Translations under genes and position numbers: made by a program | Part shown: piece after piece, positions 1 through 5,672 of the stretch | Numbering within the stretch: position 1 is the first letter of the stretch | Layout: each line of letters starts with the position of its first letter | The notes under the pieces: model-generated | The model's database searches: none | The model's input: only the letters and a program-made list of their open reading frames with translations | Told to the model about the DNA's origin: nothing | Source of the DNA: an uncultured Oscillospiraceae bacterium | GTDB lineage: Bacteria; Bacillota; Clostridia; Oscillospirales; Ruminococcaceae | Assembly (NCBI GenBank): GCA_900556255.1 | Contig: USNZ01000033.1 | Span: 1 to 9,139, forward strand | DNA: 9,139 nt | Direction of reading: 5' to 3'

Positions 1-770
1 AAGTAGTCGTTCCAGGAGTTGATGAAGGTAAAGATCGCCAACGCGCCGATGCCCGGCTTGATGATGGGCAGCGCAATGCGGGTAAAGGTCGTCAGCTCGC
101 TGGCACCGTCGATGCGGGCGGCTTCCAGCATTTCGCCGGGGATACCCTCACTGAACTGCTTCATCAGGAAGATGCCGAACGGCCAGCCGACGATCGGGAA
201 GATGACCGCCCAGATCGTGTTGTACAGCTGCAGGCTGCTCATCTCGCGCAGCAGGGGGATCAGAATGACCTGCTTGGGCAGCGCCATGGCGCAGACGATC
301 AGCGTAAACAGAACGCTGCGGCCGATAAAGCGCTTTTTGGCCAGTGCGTAGCCCGCCATGGCGGAGGTGACGCAGGTCAGGATCATCGAGGTAACCGCCA
401 TAAAGACGGTGTTGATCAGCCAGCGGATGGCGGCGGGTACCTGCGGGCCACTCCACCAGATGACGTCCTTGCCGTCGGCGCTGAAATGGCTGCTGAACGG
501 CACGGCAAACTCCCACAGGGGGGCCTTTTGGCGGCTGAACAGCTTGGCGTAGTTGGTGCTGACCCACTCGCTGGGGAACCATTCGGGCGTGGTGGCGTTG
601 ATGGACACCTGCGTCTTAAACGAGCCGGTGATGATCCAGTACAGCGGGAACGCAAACGCGATGGCCAACAGCACAATGACGATGGTGCTGAACACCATGT
701 AGGGGGAAATCTTCTTCTTTTTCTTTTTGGTCTGCTCGGCAGCAGGGGCAGCGGTTTTCGTTGCTTCCAT
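1..770 (-). CDS. Carbohydrate ABC transporter permease, MalG-like (3' end outside window)
   Basis: This is the second membrane subunit of a CUT1-family sugar importer. 256 residues are visible and the C-terminus runs off the left edge, probably lacking a few tens of residues. A short Lys-rich cytoplasmic N-terminus (KKKKKK at 15-20) precedes TM1 (about 24-46). A long extracytoplasmic segment (about 55-115) follows, as in MalG, then more hydrophobic helices. The EAA loop that contacts the ATPase is clear at about 216-235 (EAARIDGASELTTF), and a typical NSWNDY motif ends the visible part. The ATG at 768-770 follows the MalF-like stop by 14 nt. Its Shine-Dalgarno (AAGGAGG) overlaps that stop codon, so the two permeases are probably translationally coupled. 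Seen: motifs and layout. Inferred: the sugar, which cannot be read from the sequence. Confidence 0.95.
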   Translation of the reverse strand, partial: MEATKTAAPAAEQTKKKKKKISPYMVFSTIVIVLLAIAFAFPLYWIITGSFKTQVSINATTPEWFPSEWVSTNYAKLFSRQKAPLWEFAVPFSSHFSADGKDVIWWSGPQVPAAIRWLINTVFMAVTSMILTCVTSAMAGYALAKKRFIGRSVLFTLIVCAMALPKQVILIPLLREMSSLQLYNTIWAVIFPIVGWPFGIFLMKQFSEGIPGEMLEAARIDGASELTTFTRIALPIIKPGIGALAIFTFINSWNDY

Positions 771-784
771 CTCGATTTCCCTCC

Positions 785-1705
785 TTATTCGTTAGATTGT
801 GTGACCTTGAACTGCACAGCGGACAGCACGGCGATCATAATGGCGAGGATAACGCCCATCGCGTTGCCGTAGCCGTAGCGGTACAGCTTGAAGGCGGTGT
901 AGTAGATGTAGTACATGATGGTGTCGGTGGAGTGCTTGGGGCCGCCGGACGTCAACAGCTGGATCAGCGCGAAGCACTGGAAGGAGTTGATGGTGGTAAT
1001 GACCAGAATGTACAGCGTGGTGGGCATGATCTGCGGCCACTTGATTTTCCAGAACGCCTGCAGCTTGGTGGCGCCGTCCACCTCGGCAGCCTCGACCAGG
1101 GACTGGTCCACGTTGCCCAAGGCCGAAACATACAGCACGATGGGCTGGCCGACCGATGTGGTGAGCAAAATCAGGATAATACACGCCAGTGCATAGCGCT
1201 GGTCACCCAGCCAGTTGATGTTCTGGTCCAGAACACCCATCGACTTGCCCAGGTAGTTGAAGATGCCGTAGTAGTTGTTGAACATCCACTTCCACACGAC
1301 GGTAACGGCCACAGAGCCGGTGACGACGGGCAGGTAGAAGATGACACGGAACAGCGATGTGGCCCACGGGGGCATGTTGACGATGGCGGATGCCACCCAC
1401 AACGAGAAGATGCAGGTGATAGGCACCGACACAACAACAATGATCAGCGTGTTGCGCAAAGCGCCCAGGAAGATTTTGTCCTGGAACAGCTCTACGTAGT
1501 TGGCAAGGCCGACAAAGACGTCGGCGCGGTTCATGGTCGAGTCAAAAAAGCTGGTGAACACGCACATGAACATGGGGTAGATCACGAAGCCGACGAAGAA
1601 GATCAGGCTGGGCAGCAGGAACAGGTAACCGGCGATGGTTTCCTGCCGGACAAGCGCACGGCTCATCTTGGGCTCGCTCTTTTTGGCAGCTGCAGAAATT
1701 GCCAA
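785..1705 (-). CDS. Carbohydrate ABC transporter permease, MalF/UgpA-like
   Basis: The first membrane subunit of the same importer, 306 residues, a normal length for CUT1 MalF/UgpA-type permeases that lack MalF's extra N-terminal helices. TM1 spans about 25-50 (LFLLPSLIFFVGFVIYP). Further helices lie near 82-108, 118-142, 171-195, 228-252 and 278-298. The EAA loop is at about 205-224 (EAAEVDGATKLQAFWK), and the family's LTSGGP motif is at 251-256. The start is TTG at 1703-1705, chosen because GAAAGGAG lies 8 nt upstream; the first in-frame ATG (codon 14) has no comparable site. It is preceded by a 109-nt gap containing hairpins after the binding-protein gene, and followed 14 nt later by the MalG-like gene. 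No ATPase gene lies in the visible cluster, which is common in Firmicutes where a shared MsmX-type ATPase serves several importers. Confidence 0.95.
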   Translation of the reverse strand: MAISAAAKKSEPKMSRALVRQETIAGYLFLLPSLIFFVGFVIYPMFMCVFTSFFDSTMNRADVFVGLANYVELFQDKIFLGALRNTLIIVVVSVPITCIFSLWVASAIVNMPPWATSLFRVIFYLPVVTGSVAVTVVWKWMFNNYYGIFNYLGKSMGVLDQNINWLGDQRYALACIILILLTTSVGQPIVLYVSALGNVDQSLVEAAEVDGATKLQAFWKIKWPQIMPTTLYILVITTINSFQCFALIQLLTSGGPKHSTDTIMYYIYYTAFKLYRYGYGNAMGVILAIMIAVLSAVQFKVTQSNE

Positions 1706-1713
1706 GAGGATCG

Positions 1714-1721
1714 CTCCTTTC
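1714..1721 (-). promoter_or_regulatory. Ribosome binding site that fixes a TTG start
   Basis: On the minus strand GAAAGGAG is followed by 8 nt (CGATCCTC) and then TTG. This near-ideal spacing is the reason for starting the MalF-like permease at TTG 1705 instead of the ATG 13 codons later. Confidence 0.75.
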
Positions 1722-1737
1722 CGTTTTTCATGAAAAG

Positions 1738-1808
1738 CGGCGTCCCACCGCTGCGTTTCTGTCAGAGGTCGGACGCCGTAGGTTGGCTGTAAATCCTATA
1801 ATTTACAG
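1738..1808 (-). other. Two hairpins between binding-protein and permease genes
   Basis: The 109-nt gap after the binding-protein stop carries two inverted repeats. The first to be transcribed on the minus strand has 8-bp arms 1787-1794 and 1801-1808 (CTGTAAAT/ATTTACAG) around a 6-nt loop. The second has 8-bp arms 1738-1745 and 1771-1778 (CGGCGTCC/GGACGCCG) around 25 nt. Neither is followed by a long uninterrupted T-run, although CTTTTC follows the second. They could be partial terminators or 3'-end stabilisers that leave the binding protein more abundant than the permeases, a common arrangement in sugar ABC operons. The structure is seen; the role is inferred. Confidence 0.45.
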
Positions 1809-1814
1809 TTGGGT

Positions 1815-3167
1815 TCAGGATGCACTGGCGGCTGCGTTGGCAGTTGCGCAGAAATCGGTGACGGCGGTGGTGATATCCTCGTCAGCGCCGACCTGCTGCA
1901 GCATGTTCCACCAAGCGGTACGTGCCTCGGCCCAGCCGGGGGTAACCTGGTAGTAGTCGCCCAGATAAGGCATCAGCTTCTGGTACTCGTTCATGATCTC
2001 GTCATCGGCGTAAACGTCGGACAGAGACTTCTTGACGGAGAAGTAGCTGGAGGTGGTAACGGCCTTGGCAGTTTCCTCAGAGTTGGCCATGAAGTTGATG
2101 AAGTTCTTGGCAGCGGCGATCTTGTTCTCGTCGCCGTTGTTGAAGATGCCGAAGCCCCAGATGCCGCCCTGCAGAGCAGGCTTGCCACTCTCGGAGGGGA
2201 AGCCCATGAACAGGATCTCGTCGCCGCTGTTGGTGGTGCCGGCAGGGCCGTTGTCAGAGTTCTTCTGCTGGGCAATGTTCCAGCAGAAAGCCATCTGCAG
2301 GGTGCCGTTGCGGAACAGGGTGATCTCCTCGCCGCCGTTGATGGAAGCGTCGAAGTTGATGCCGTCCTGTGCCTTCAGGGTTTCCAGAGCCTTGATGTTC
2401 TCGGCGGAATCGGCGGTGTACTTGGTGTGGGCAGCGTCGGTGAAGGTGCCGCCGTAGAGATTATTGACGAGAGCGCGGGTGCCCTGGTCGCCGCCCTGGC
2501 CGCTGCAGTAGAGGGCGCCCACGTCGGTCTTGCCGGAGTCGTAGACGGCCTGAACAGCCTTCAGGAAGTTTTCGGTGGTCCAGGTGTGGTTCTCGGCGTC
2601 GACGTACTGCATCGCGCCGGCAGCCTCAAACACGGTCTTGTTGATGGCCATGCAGTGGGCGGTCATGCACAGGGGGAACTCGTAGTAAGCACCGCTGGAG
2701 TCCTTGCAGGCGCTCTCGACGCTGGCGCTGATGTCGGCCTTCTGGTCGTCGGTCCACAGGTCGCTCAGGTCGACCATCAGACCCTTGGCACCCCAGTTGG
2801 CAACCAGACGCTCGGGACCTTCCATAACGAGGTCAGGGGCAGAGCCGCCCTCGATGGCGGTGTTGACCTGGTCGTCGCCGTTGGTGTAGTCCAGATACTC
2901 GACGGTCACGTGGATGTCGGGGTACTTGGCGTTGAAGTCGGCCAGCAGAGCGTCGACGGACTCGGAGTCGCCCCACTTGCCGATGGGGTAGGTCCACAGG
3001 GTGATGTCAGCGGACTCACCGGTGGCAGCCTCGGCAGCGGCGGAGGAAGCGGGGGTGCTTTCCGCGGGGGTGGAGGATGCAGCGCTGGAGGAGGCGGCGC
3101 CGCCGCAGCCAACCAGCAGGCTGGCGGCCATACCGGCGGCCAACAAAGCGGATACGTGTTTCTTCAT
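1815..3167 (-). CDS. Sugar ABC transporter substrate-binding lipoprotein (family 1, MalE/UgpB-like)
   Basis: A 450-residue extracytoplasmic solute-binding protein that delivers a carbohydrate to the MalF/MalG-like permeases downstream. It begins with a lipoprotein signal peptide: MKKH, a hydrophobic core, and the lipobox LVGC with Cys21 as the lipidation site. A Ser/Ala/Thr/Pro-rich tether follows (about 24-52). The mature domain starts at ADITLWTY and includes family-1 features such as FNAKYPDIHVTVEY (78-91), GGSAPDLVMEG (107-117) and the late GIWGFGIF...AAKNFINFM block (about 315-340). The start at 3167 was preferred over an in-frame ATG at 3197. It has GGAG 7 nt upstream and puts the charged N-region directly before the hydrophobic core; the upstream ATG lies inside a small hairpin. 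This is the first gene of the importer operon. The ligand is unknown; aromatic residues such as those in GWAEARTAWW (about 411-420) may stack on sugar rings (inference). Confidence 0.95.
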   Translation of the reverse strand: MKKHVSALLAAGMAASLLVGCGGAASSSAASSTPAESTPASSAAAEAATGESADITLWTYPIGKWGDSESVDALLADFNAKYPDIHVTVEYLDYTNGDDQVNTAIEGGSAPDLVMEGPERLVANWGAKGLMVDLSDLWTDDQKADISASVESACKDSSGAYYEFPLCMTAHCMAINKTVFEAAGAMQYVDAENHTWTTENFLKAVQAVYDSGKTDVGALYCSGQGGDQGTRALVNNLYGGTFTDAAHTKYTADSAENIKALETLKAQDGINFDASINGGEEITLFRNGTLQMAFCWNIAQQKNSDNGPAGTTNSGDEILFMGFPSESGKPALQGGIWGFGIFNNGDENKIAAAKNFINFMANSEETAKAVTTSSYFSVKKSLSDVYADDEIMNEYQKLMPYLGDYYQVTPGWAEARTAWWNMLQQVGADEDITTAVTDFCATANAAASAS

Positions 3168-3184
3168 AGTGGTTCTCCTTCTTT

Positions 3185-3196
3185 TGCCTTTCGGCA
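3185..3196 (-). other. GNRA-loop hairpin just upstream of the binding-protein RBS
   Basis: In the transcript the leader reads TGCC-GAAA-GGCA, a 4-bp stem closed by a GAAA (GNRA-class) tetraloop. It ends 6 nt before the AAGGAG Shine-Dalgarno. Such a hairpin could protect the 5' end or influence translation initiation; the role is inferred. Confidence 0.4.
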
Positions 3197-3238
3197 TTTA
3201 TGAGAGGTCGCTGCGTCCGCGCCCCTCGTGATGTCTCT

Positions 3239-3267
3239 ATTTTAGAAAATTTATTTCATTTTGTCCA
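3239..3267 (-). promoter_or_regulatory. Sigma-A-type promoter for the sugar importer operon
   Basis: Read on the minus strand: TGGACA (-35, 3267-3262), a 17-nt spacer, then TAAAAT (-10, 3244-3239). This predicts transcription starting near 3232 and a leader of about 65 nt before the binding-protein ATG. The spacer holds the inverted repeat GAAA-N5-TTTC, so a repressor bound there would block RNA polymerase directly. The prediction rests on consensus match and position only. Confidence 0.7.
3244..3261. promoter_or_regulatory. Operator candidate 1 (AGAAA-N5-TTTCATTT)
   Basis: The inverted repeat GAAA-ATTTA-TTTC (3245-3257) lies within the importer promoter spacer. The same 13 fixed letters in the same order recur at 3800-3817 beside the esterase promoter. 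RpiR-family regulators generally bind A/T-rich inverted repeats, and one is encoded at 4546-5391. Assignment to that regulator is inference. Confidence 0.45.
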
Positions 3268-3269
3268 GA

Positions 3270-3317
3270 TGTGAAATACACAAGAAAATTTCCGTTTTGT
3301 GTACAGATTGCACAAAA
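3270..3317. promoter_or_regulatory. Inverted repeats upstream of the importer promoter
   Basis: Two dyads lie upstream of the importer -35: TGTG-AAATA-CACA (3270-3282), and a perfect 7-bp pair TTTTGTG-N9-CACAAAA (3295-3301 with 3311-3317). They share a TGTG/CACA core and could be sites for an activator or second repressor. I do not recognise the regulator, and the match to a catabolite-control (cre) consensus is poor. Confidence 0.35.
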
Positions 3318-3720
3318 TCCATGTGCTTTGGTGGAAATTCTGGCGGCAAGTGCAAGAAATGTCTGCTTTTGGCGGCAAAACCGCCCCGCAAGTGGGGCCG
3401 CGCCAATGGTTACAAAACGAAAACCATTTCCAAACAGAGTGGTTACGGGGGCCGCCGACACGGGGCGCCGCCCCGATGACGCACCCTTGCAAACGCCGCA
3501 TCCGCGCCCGTACAGGCAGGGATCTTTCTGCCGCGTTGCACGAATTTATACGCTGTGTCGTATTTATGTGTTCCATCCGTTTGGCGACGCGGCACAAAAA
3601 CAGCGGCCCGTGCGGGGGGCTGCCGCACTGCCGCTTTAGTGCAGTGAACAGATTTTTCATTTCAGGAAAAAATGTGCAATGACCGCGTACTACGGGCATT
3701 TTGTGCGCCAGACAAAGCAA
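3318..3720. other. Long intergenic stretch without a supportable gene
   Basis: About 400 bases with no credible gene between two divergent operons. The open frames here lack Shine-Dalgarno sites and recognisable domains. The stretch is rich in small hairpins: GGCGG-caaaa-CCGCC (3371-3385), CCCC-N6-GGGG (3384-3397), CGGGGC-gcc-GCCCCG (3461-3475), GGCAG-N8-CTGCC (3515-3532) and CACTGC-N9-GCAGTG (3626-3646). The last is followed on the plus strand by AACAGATTTTTC, so it could be a weak terminator. Its base composition is mixed, with a GC-rich middle and AT-rich ends. It could be an unrecognised small RNA, a decayed gene or a regulatory spacer; the sequence does not decide. Confidence 0.4.
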
Positions 3721-3722
3721 AG

Positions 3723-3741
3723 TTGTACAAAAAAGCAGGCT
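3723..3741 (+). other. 19-base match to the Gateway attB1 recombination site
   Basis: TTGTACAAAAAAGCAGGCT is identical to the last 19 bases of the 25-base attB1 site of the lambda-derived Gateway system, as I remember it. The six bases upstream match at three positions, giving 22 of 25 ungapped. Read in frame on the plus strand it gives LYKKAG, the familiar attB1 linker peptide. It may be a vector trace, a natural relative of a lambda-type att core, or chance. It lies just upstream of the esterase promoter in otherwise normal-looking DNA. Confidence 0.5.
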
Positions 3742-3762
3742 CGGAAATGGTATTTCTGCCTA

Positions 3763-3791
3763 TTGCCAGCCTTTTGGGGAACCGTTATAAT
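3763..3791 (+). promoter_or_regulatory. Sigma-A-type promoter for the esterase-rpiR operon
   Basis: TTGCCA (-35, 3763-3768), a 17-nt spacer, and a perfect TATAAT (-10, 3786-3791). Transcription would start near 3798, about 46 nt before the esterase ATG. The operator candidate at 3800-3817 begins immediately after the predicted start. This is the best promoter match in the window. Confidence 0.8.
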
Positions 3792-3799
3792 AGAAGGAA

Positions 3800-3817
3800 A
3801 GAAATATCTTTTCATTT
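3800..3817. promoter_or_regulatory. Operator candidate 2 (AGAAA-N5-TTTCATTT)
   Basis: GAAA-TATCT-TTTC (3801-3813) with the same flanks as candidate 1 (A before, ATTT after). It sits at about +3 to +20 relative to the predicted start, a typical roadblock position for a repressor. If the RpiR protein binds here, it would regulate its own operon. The same leader can also form CTTTTC-N9-GAAAAG (3808-3828). Confidence 0.45.
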
Positions 3818-3843
3818 CCTGAGAAAAGAAAGGAACCCGATCC

Positions 3844-4509
3844 ATGAACTATGAAAATATCAAGGAGCGCCGCGTCCTCTGCTTCGGTGACTCCAACACC
3901 TACGGTTACGACCCCGCCCGCGACGGCCGCTACGGCCTGGAGGATCGCTACCCCACCGTGCTGCAAAGCCTGCTGGGCGACGACTGGCGCGTTGTGGAGG
4001 AAGGTCTGCCCGGCCGCACCGCCGTGTTTGATGACCCCATCACCGAGGGGATGAACGGTCTGCGCGTCATCACCCCCATTTTGATGAGCCACGCCCCGCT
4101 GGACACCGTGACTGTTATGCTGGGCACCAATGACAGCAAGGAGCGCTTCGGCTGCAATTCCTACCTGATTGCCCAGGGCATTGTGCGGCTGGTCAAAAAG
4201 GCGCTGACGACCGAGTGCTGGCGCGACAACGCCCACCCCGATGTGCTGGTCATCGTGCCGCCGTGCATCACGCCGGAGTACGACAAGCTGATGTTCCGCG
4301 ACGCCATGGGCACCGGCTGCCACGAGCGCTGCGCCGGCATTGCCGCCCAGCTGGAACCGATGCTGCGGGATATCCCCGGTGTGCGCTTTTTGGATGCCAA
4401 CACCCTGCCGGGCGCAGGCTGCTCGCCCTTGGACGGCATGCACATGACCGCCGCGTCCCACATGGCTTTGGCGCGCGGCCTGTACAAAGAACTGACCGCC
4501 ACAGTGTAA
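3844..4509 (+). CDS. SGNH/GDSL hydrolase (arylesterase/acyltransferase, MsAcT-like)
   Basis: A 221-residue cytoplasmic serine esterase with all the SGNH blocks. Block I is FGDSNTYG with nucleophile Ser17. The block II region is VVEEGLPGRT (about 50-59), with an oxyanion-hole glycine. Block III is LGTND with Asn96. Block V is LDGMHMT with the catalytic pair Asp197 and His200. The stretch from EEGLPGRT through DDP..GMNGL to PLDTVTVMLGTNDSK strongly resembles Mycobacterium smegmatis arylesterase/acyltransferase MsAcT and related carbohydrate esterases, from memory. There is no signal peptide, so it acts inside the cell. The ATG at 3844 has AGGAA 8 nt upstream. The gene is followed by the RpiR regulator 36 nt downstream and diverges from a sugar importer. 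A plausible job is removal of acetyl or other acyl groups from the imported sugar. The true substrate is not evident. Confidence 0.93.
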   Translation: MNYENIKERRVLCFGDSNTYGYDPARDGRYGLEDRYPTVLQSLLGDDWRVVEEGLPGRTAVFDDPITEGMNGLRVITPILMSHAPLDTVTVMLGTNDSKERFGCNSYLIAQGIVRLVKKALTTECWRDNAHPDVLVIVPPCITPEYDKLMFRDAMGTGCHERCAGIAAQLEPMLRDIPGVRFLDANTLPGAGCSPLDGMHMTAASHMALARGLYKELTATV

Positions 4510-4545
4510 CCCCCTTATTAAAGTAAGCAGAAAGGACTCCCCATC

Positions 4546-5391
4546 ATGGTAGAACAAACCTTTTGGGAGATGCTGCGCGCCAAGCGCGACAGTTTGACGA
4601 AATCCGGCGCCATTGTGGCCGATTACCTGATGCAGCACGCCGAGGACGCACAGTATCTCTCCATTTCCTCGCTGGCCAACGAGTGCGGCGTGGCGGAGGC
4701 AACGATTTTCCGCTTTTGCCGGTCGCTGGGTTTTCAGGGCTATAACGAGATGAAGATCGCACTGGCCAAGGCCACCGCCACAGCCACACCGACCGTCGCC
4801 AAGCTGGAACCGGGCGCGGACACCCAACTCCTGATAACCCACGCCTACAACACGGCCGTGGAGGCACTGAACGGCACCCGCAATATGCTGGACGCCGAGG
4901 CCATCGACCGCGCCGCCACGCTGCTGCAGCGCGCACGGCAGGTATATTTCTTTGGTCAGGGCGGCAGCCAGGTGCTGGCCGGGGATATCTGGGCGCGGTT
5001 CTCGATGCTTTCGACAAAATTCCGCACGGCGGGCGACAGCCACATGCAGGCCATCACCGCCAGCCTGATGGGGCCGGAGGACGTGATCTTGTTTATCTCT
5101 TACTCCGGCTGCACCCGCGACATGATGGACACGCTGCACCTTGCCAAGGAAAACGGCGCCAAGGTGATTTTGGTCACCCATTATGCCGACGCCCCCGGTG
5201 CCGTGCTGGCGGACGTGGTGCTGCTGTGCGGTGCCAAGGAAAACCCGCTGGATTCCGGCAGCGTACCCGCCAAGCTGGCCATGCTGTTTGTGGCCAATGT
5301 GCTGGTGCTGCGCTACACGCTGGACAACCAGGAGCTGGCGAGTTTGTCGCTTTCCCGCACCAGCCAGGCGCTGGGCAGCAAGCTGCTGTAA
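4546..5391 (+). CDS. MurR/RpiR-family transcriptional regulator (HTH-SIS)
   Basis: A 281-residue regulator of normal family length. The N-terminal RpiR helix-turn-helix domain covers about 1-76, with the recognition region SISSLANECGVAEATIF...GFQGYNEMK (about 39-70). A short Ala/Thr-rich linker (about 76-90) leads to a SIS phosphosugar-binding domain (about 105-260). SIS features seen are VYFFGQGGSQ (133-142), ILFISYSGCTRD (181-192, with the Ser residues expected to contact the phosphosugar) and KVILVTHYADAP (206-217). The start at 4546 has AAAGGA 9 nt upstream. It is the second gene of the esterase operon and presumably senses a phosphorylated product of the sugar handled by this locus. Most family members repress until the ligand binds, but some activate. 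The target motif shared by both divergent promoters is its best candidate site (inference). Confidence 0.95.
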   Translation: MVEQTFWEMLRAKRDSLTKSGAIVADYLMQHAEDAQYLSISSLANECGVAEATIFRFCRSLGFQGYNEMKIALAKATATATPTVAKLEPGADTQLLITHAYNTAVEALNGTRNMLDAEAIDRAATLLQRARQVYFFGQGGSQVLAGDIWARFSMLSTKFRTAGDSHMQAITASLMGPEDVILFISYSGCTRDMMDTLHLAKENGAKVILVTHYADAPGAVLADVVLLCGAKENPLDSGSVPAKLAMLFVANVLVLRYTLDNQELASLSLSRTSQALGSKLL

Positions 5392-5468
5392 GCGCGCTGC
5401 GCGGCAGTTTGTCAAAAAAGTCAGTTTTCGGGATATTCGTAGGGATGGGTTTTGCCCCGCCGGGAAAG

Positions 5469-5580
5469 CCTTCCCCTTGGGGGGAAGGTGGCGCGCTTGC
5501 GCGCCGGATGAGGGGGAAATATCCGGCAGCTGCCCCCTCATCAGTCACCTGCGGTGACAGCTTCCCCCAGAGGGGGAAGC
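5469..5580. repeat. Palindromic multi-hairpin intergenic element (MITE/REP-like)
   Basis: About 110 bp built almost wholly of inverted repeats. The outer hairpins are CCTTCCCC-N4-GGGGAAGG (5469-5488) and GCTTCCCCC-AGA-GGGGGAAGC (5560-5580). Inner hairpins are GGCGCG-N4-CGCGCC (5490-5505) and GTCACC-TGC-GGTGAC (5544-5558). A 10-bp pair GATGAGGGGG/CCCCCTCATC (5507-5516 with 5533-5542) joins the two halves. Very similar CTTCCCC.../GATGAGGG units are scattered through Faecalibacterium-like genomes as I remember them; this was not checked by search. The element sits in the safe zone between two converging operons and has no coding capacity. Its mobility and function are unknown. Confidence 0.7.
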
Positions 5581-5624
5581 CATATAGGCGGTTTACCCGT
5601 AATGTTGGCGTTACCGCAAAAAAC

Positions 5625-5672
5625 AACGCGCAGGGGCGGAATTTCCGCCCCTGCGCGTTTCTTTATTTTCTT
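5625..5672. terminator. Bidirectional intrinsic terminator
   Basis: A perfect inverted repeat spans 5625-5659, with 17 pairs around a single central base, including GCGCAGGGGCGG and its complement. The plus-strand side is followed by a T-rich tail (5658-5673, TTT/CTTT/ATTTT/CTTT). The minus-strand side is followed by GTTTTTTG (5624-5617). It therefore suits termination of both the rpiR operon (stop at 5391) and the minus-strand ABC operon, whose last stop codon overlaps the plus-strand tail. Confidence 0.9.

Noticed and set aside
761..1792. 343-codon open frame on the plus strand
   Set aside because: Antisense to the MalF-like permease. The His/Gln/Asp-rich translation is the reverse complement of hydrophobic codons.
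3165..3197. In-frame ATG at 3197 as start of the binding protein
   Set aside because: It lies in a leader hairpin, lacks a good ribosome site, and would put ten extra, mostly polar and basic residues before a normal lipoprotein signal peptide.
1809..3203. 464-codon open frame on the plus strand
   Set aside because: Antisense to the binding lipoprotein. Its Gly/Val-rich composition with no recognisable motif marks it as a shadow frame.
3239..3317. CcpA catabolite-response (cre) site near the importer promoter
   Set aside because: The dyads present lack the central CG and spacing of the cre consensus.
3256..3720. 154-codon minus-strand open frame in the divergent intergenic region
   Set aside because: It would start at TTG without a ribosome site, overlaps the importer promoter, and has no domain-like features or codon bias like its neighbours.
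3672..3854. 60-codon plus-strand open frame containing the LYKKAG peptide
   Set aside because: It runs through the esterase promoter, has no ribosome site, and ends just inside the esterase start. It is a by-product of the attB1-like bases.
3760..5541. 593-codon open frame on the minus strand
   Set aside because: It lies antisense to the esterase and RpiR genes, whose motifs and ribosome sites are clear. Its translation is Gln/His/Gly-rich with no fold-like pattern, a typical shadow of GC-rich coding DNA.
5174..5626. 150-codon minus-strand open frame through the palindromic element
   Set aside because: It reads across the hairpin element and the 3' end of rpiR. The translation is repeat-derived and there is no ribosome site.
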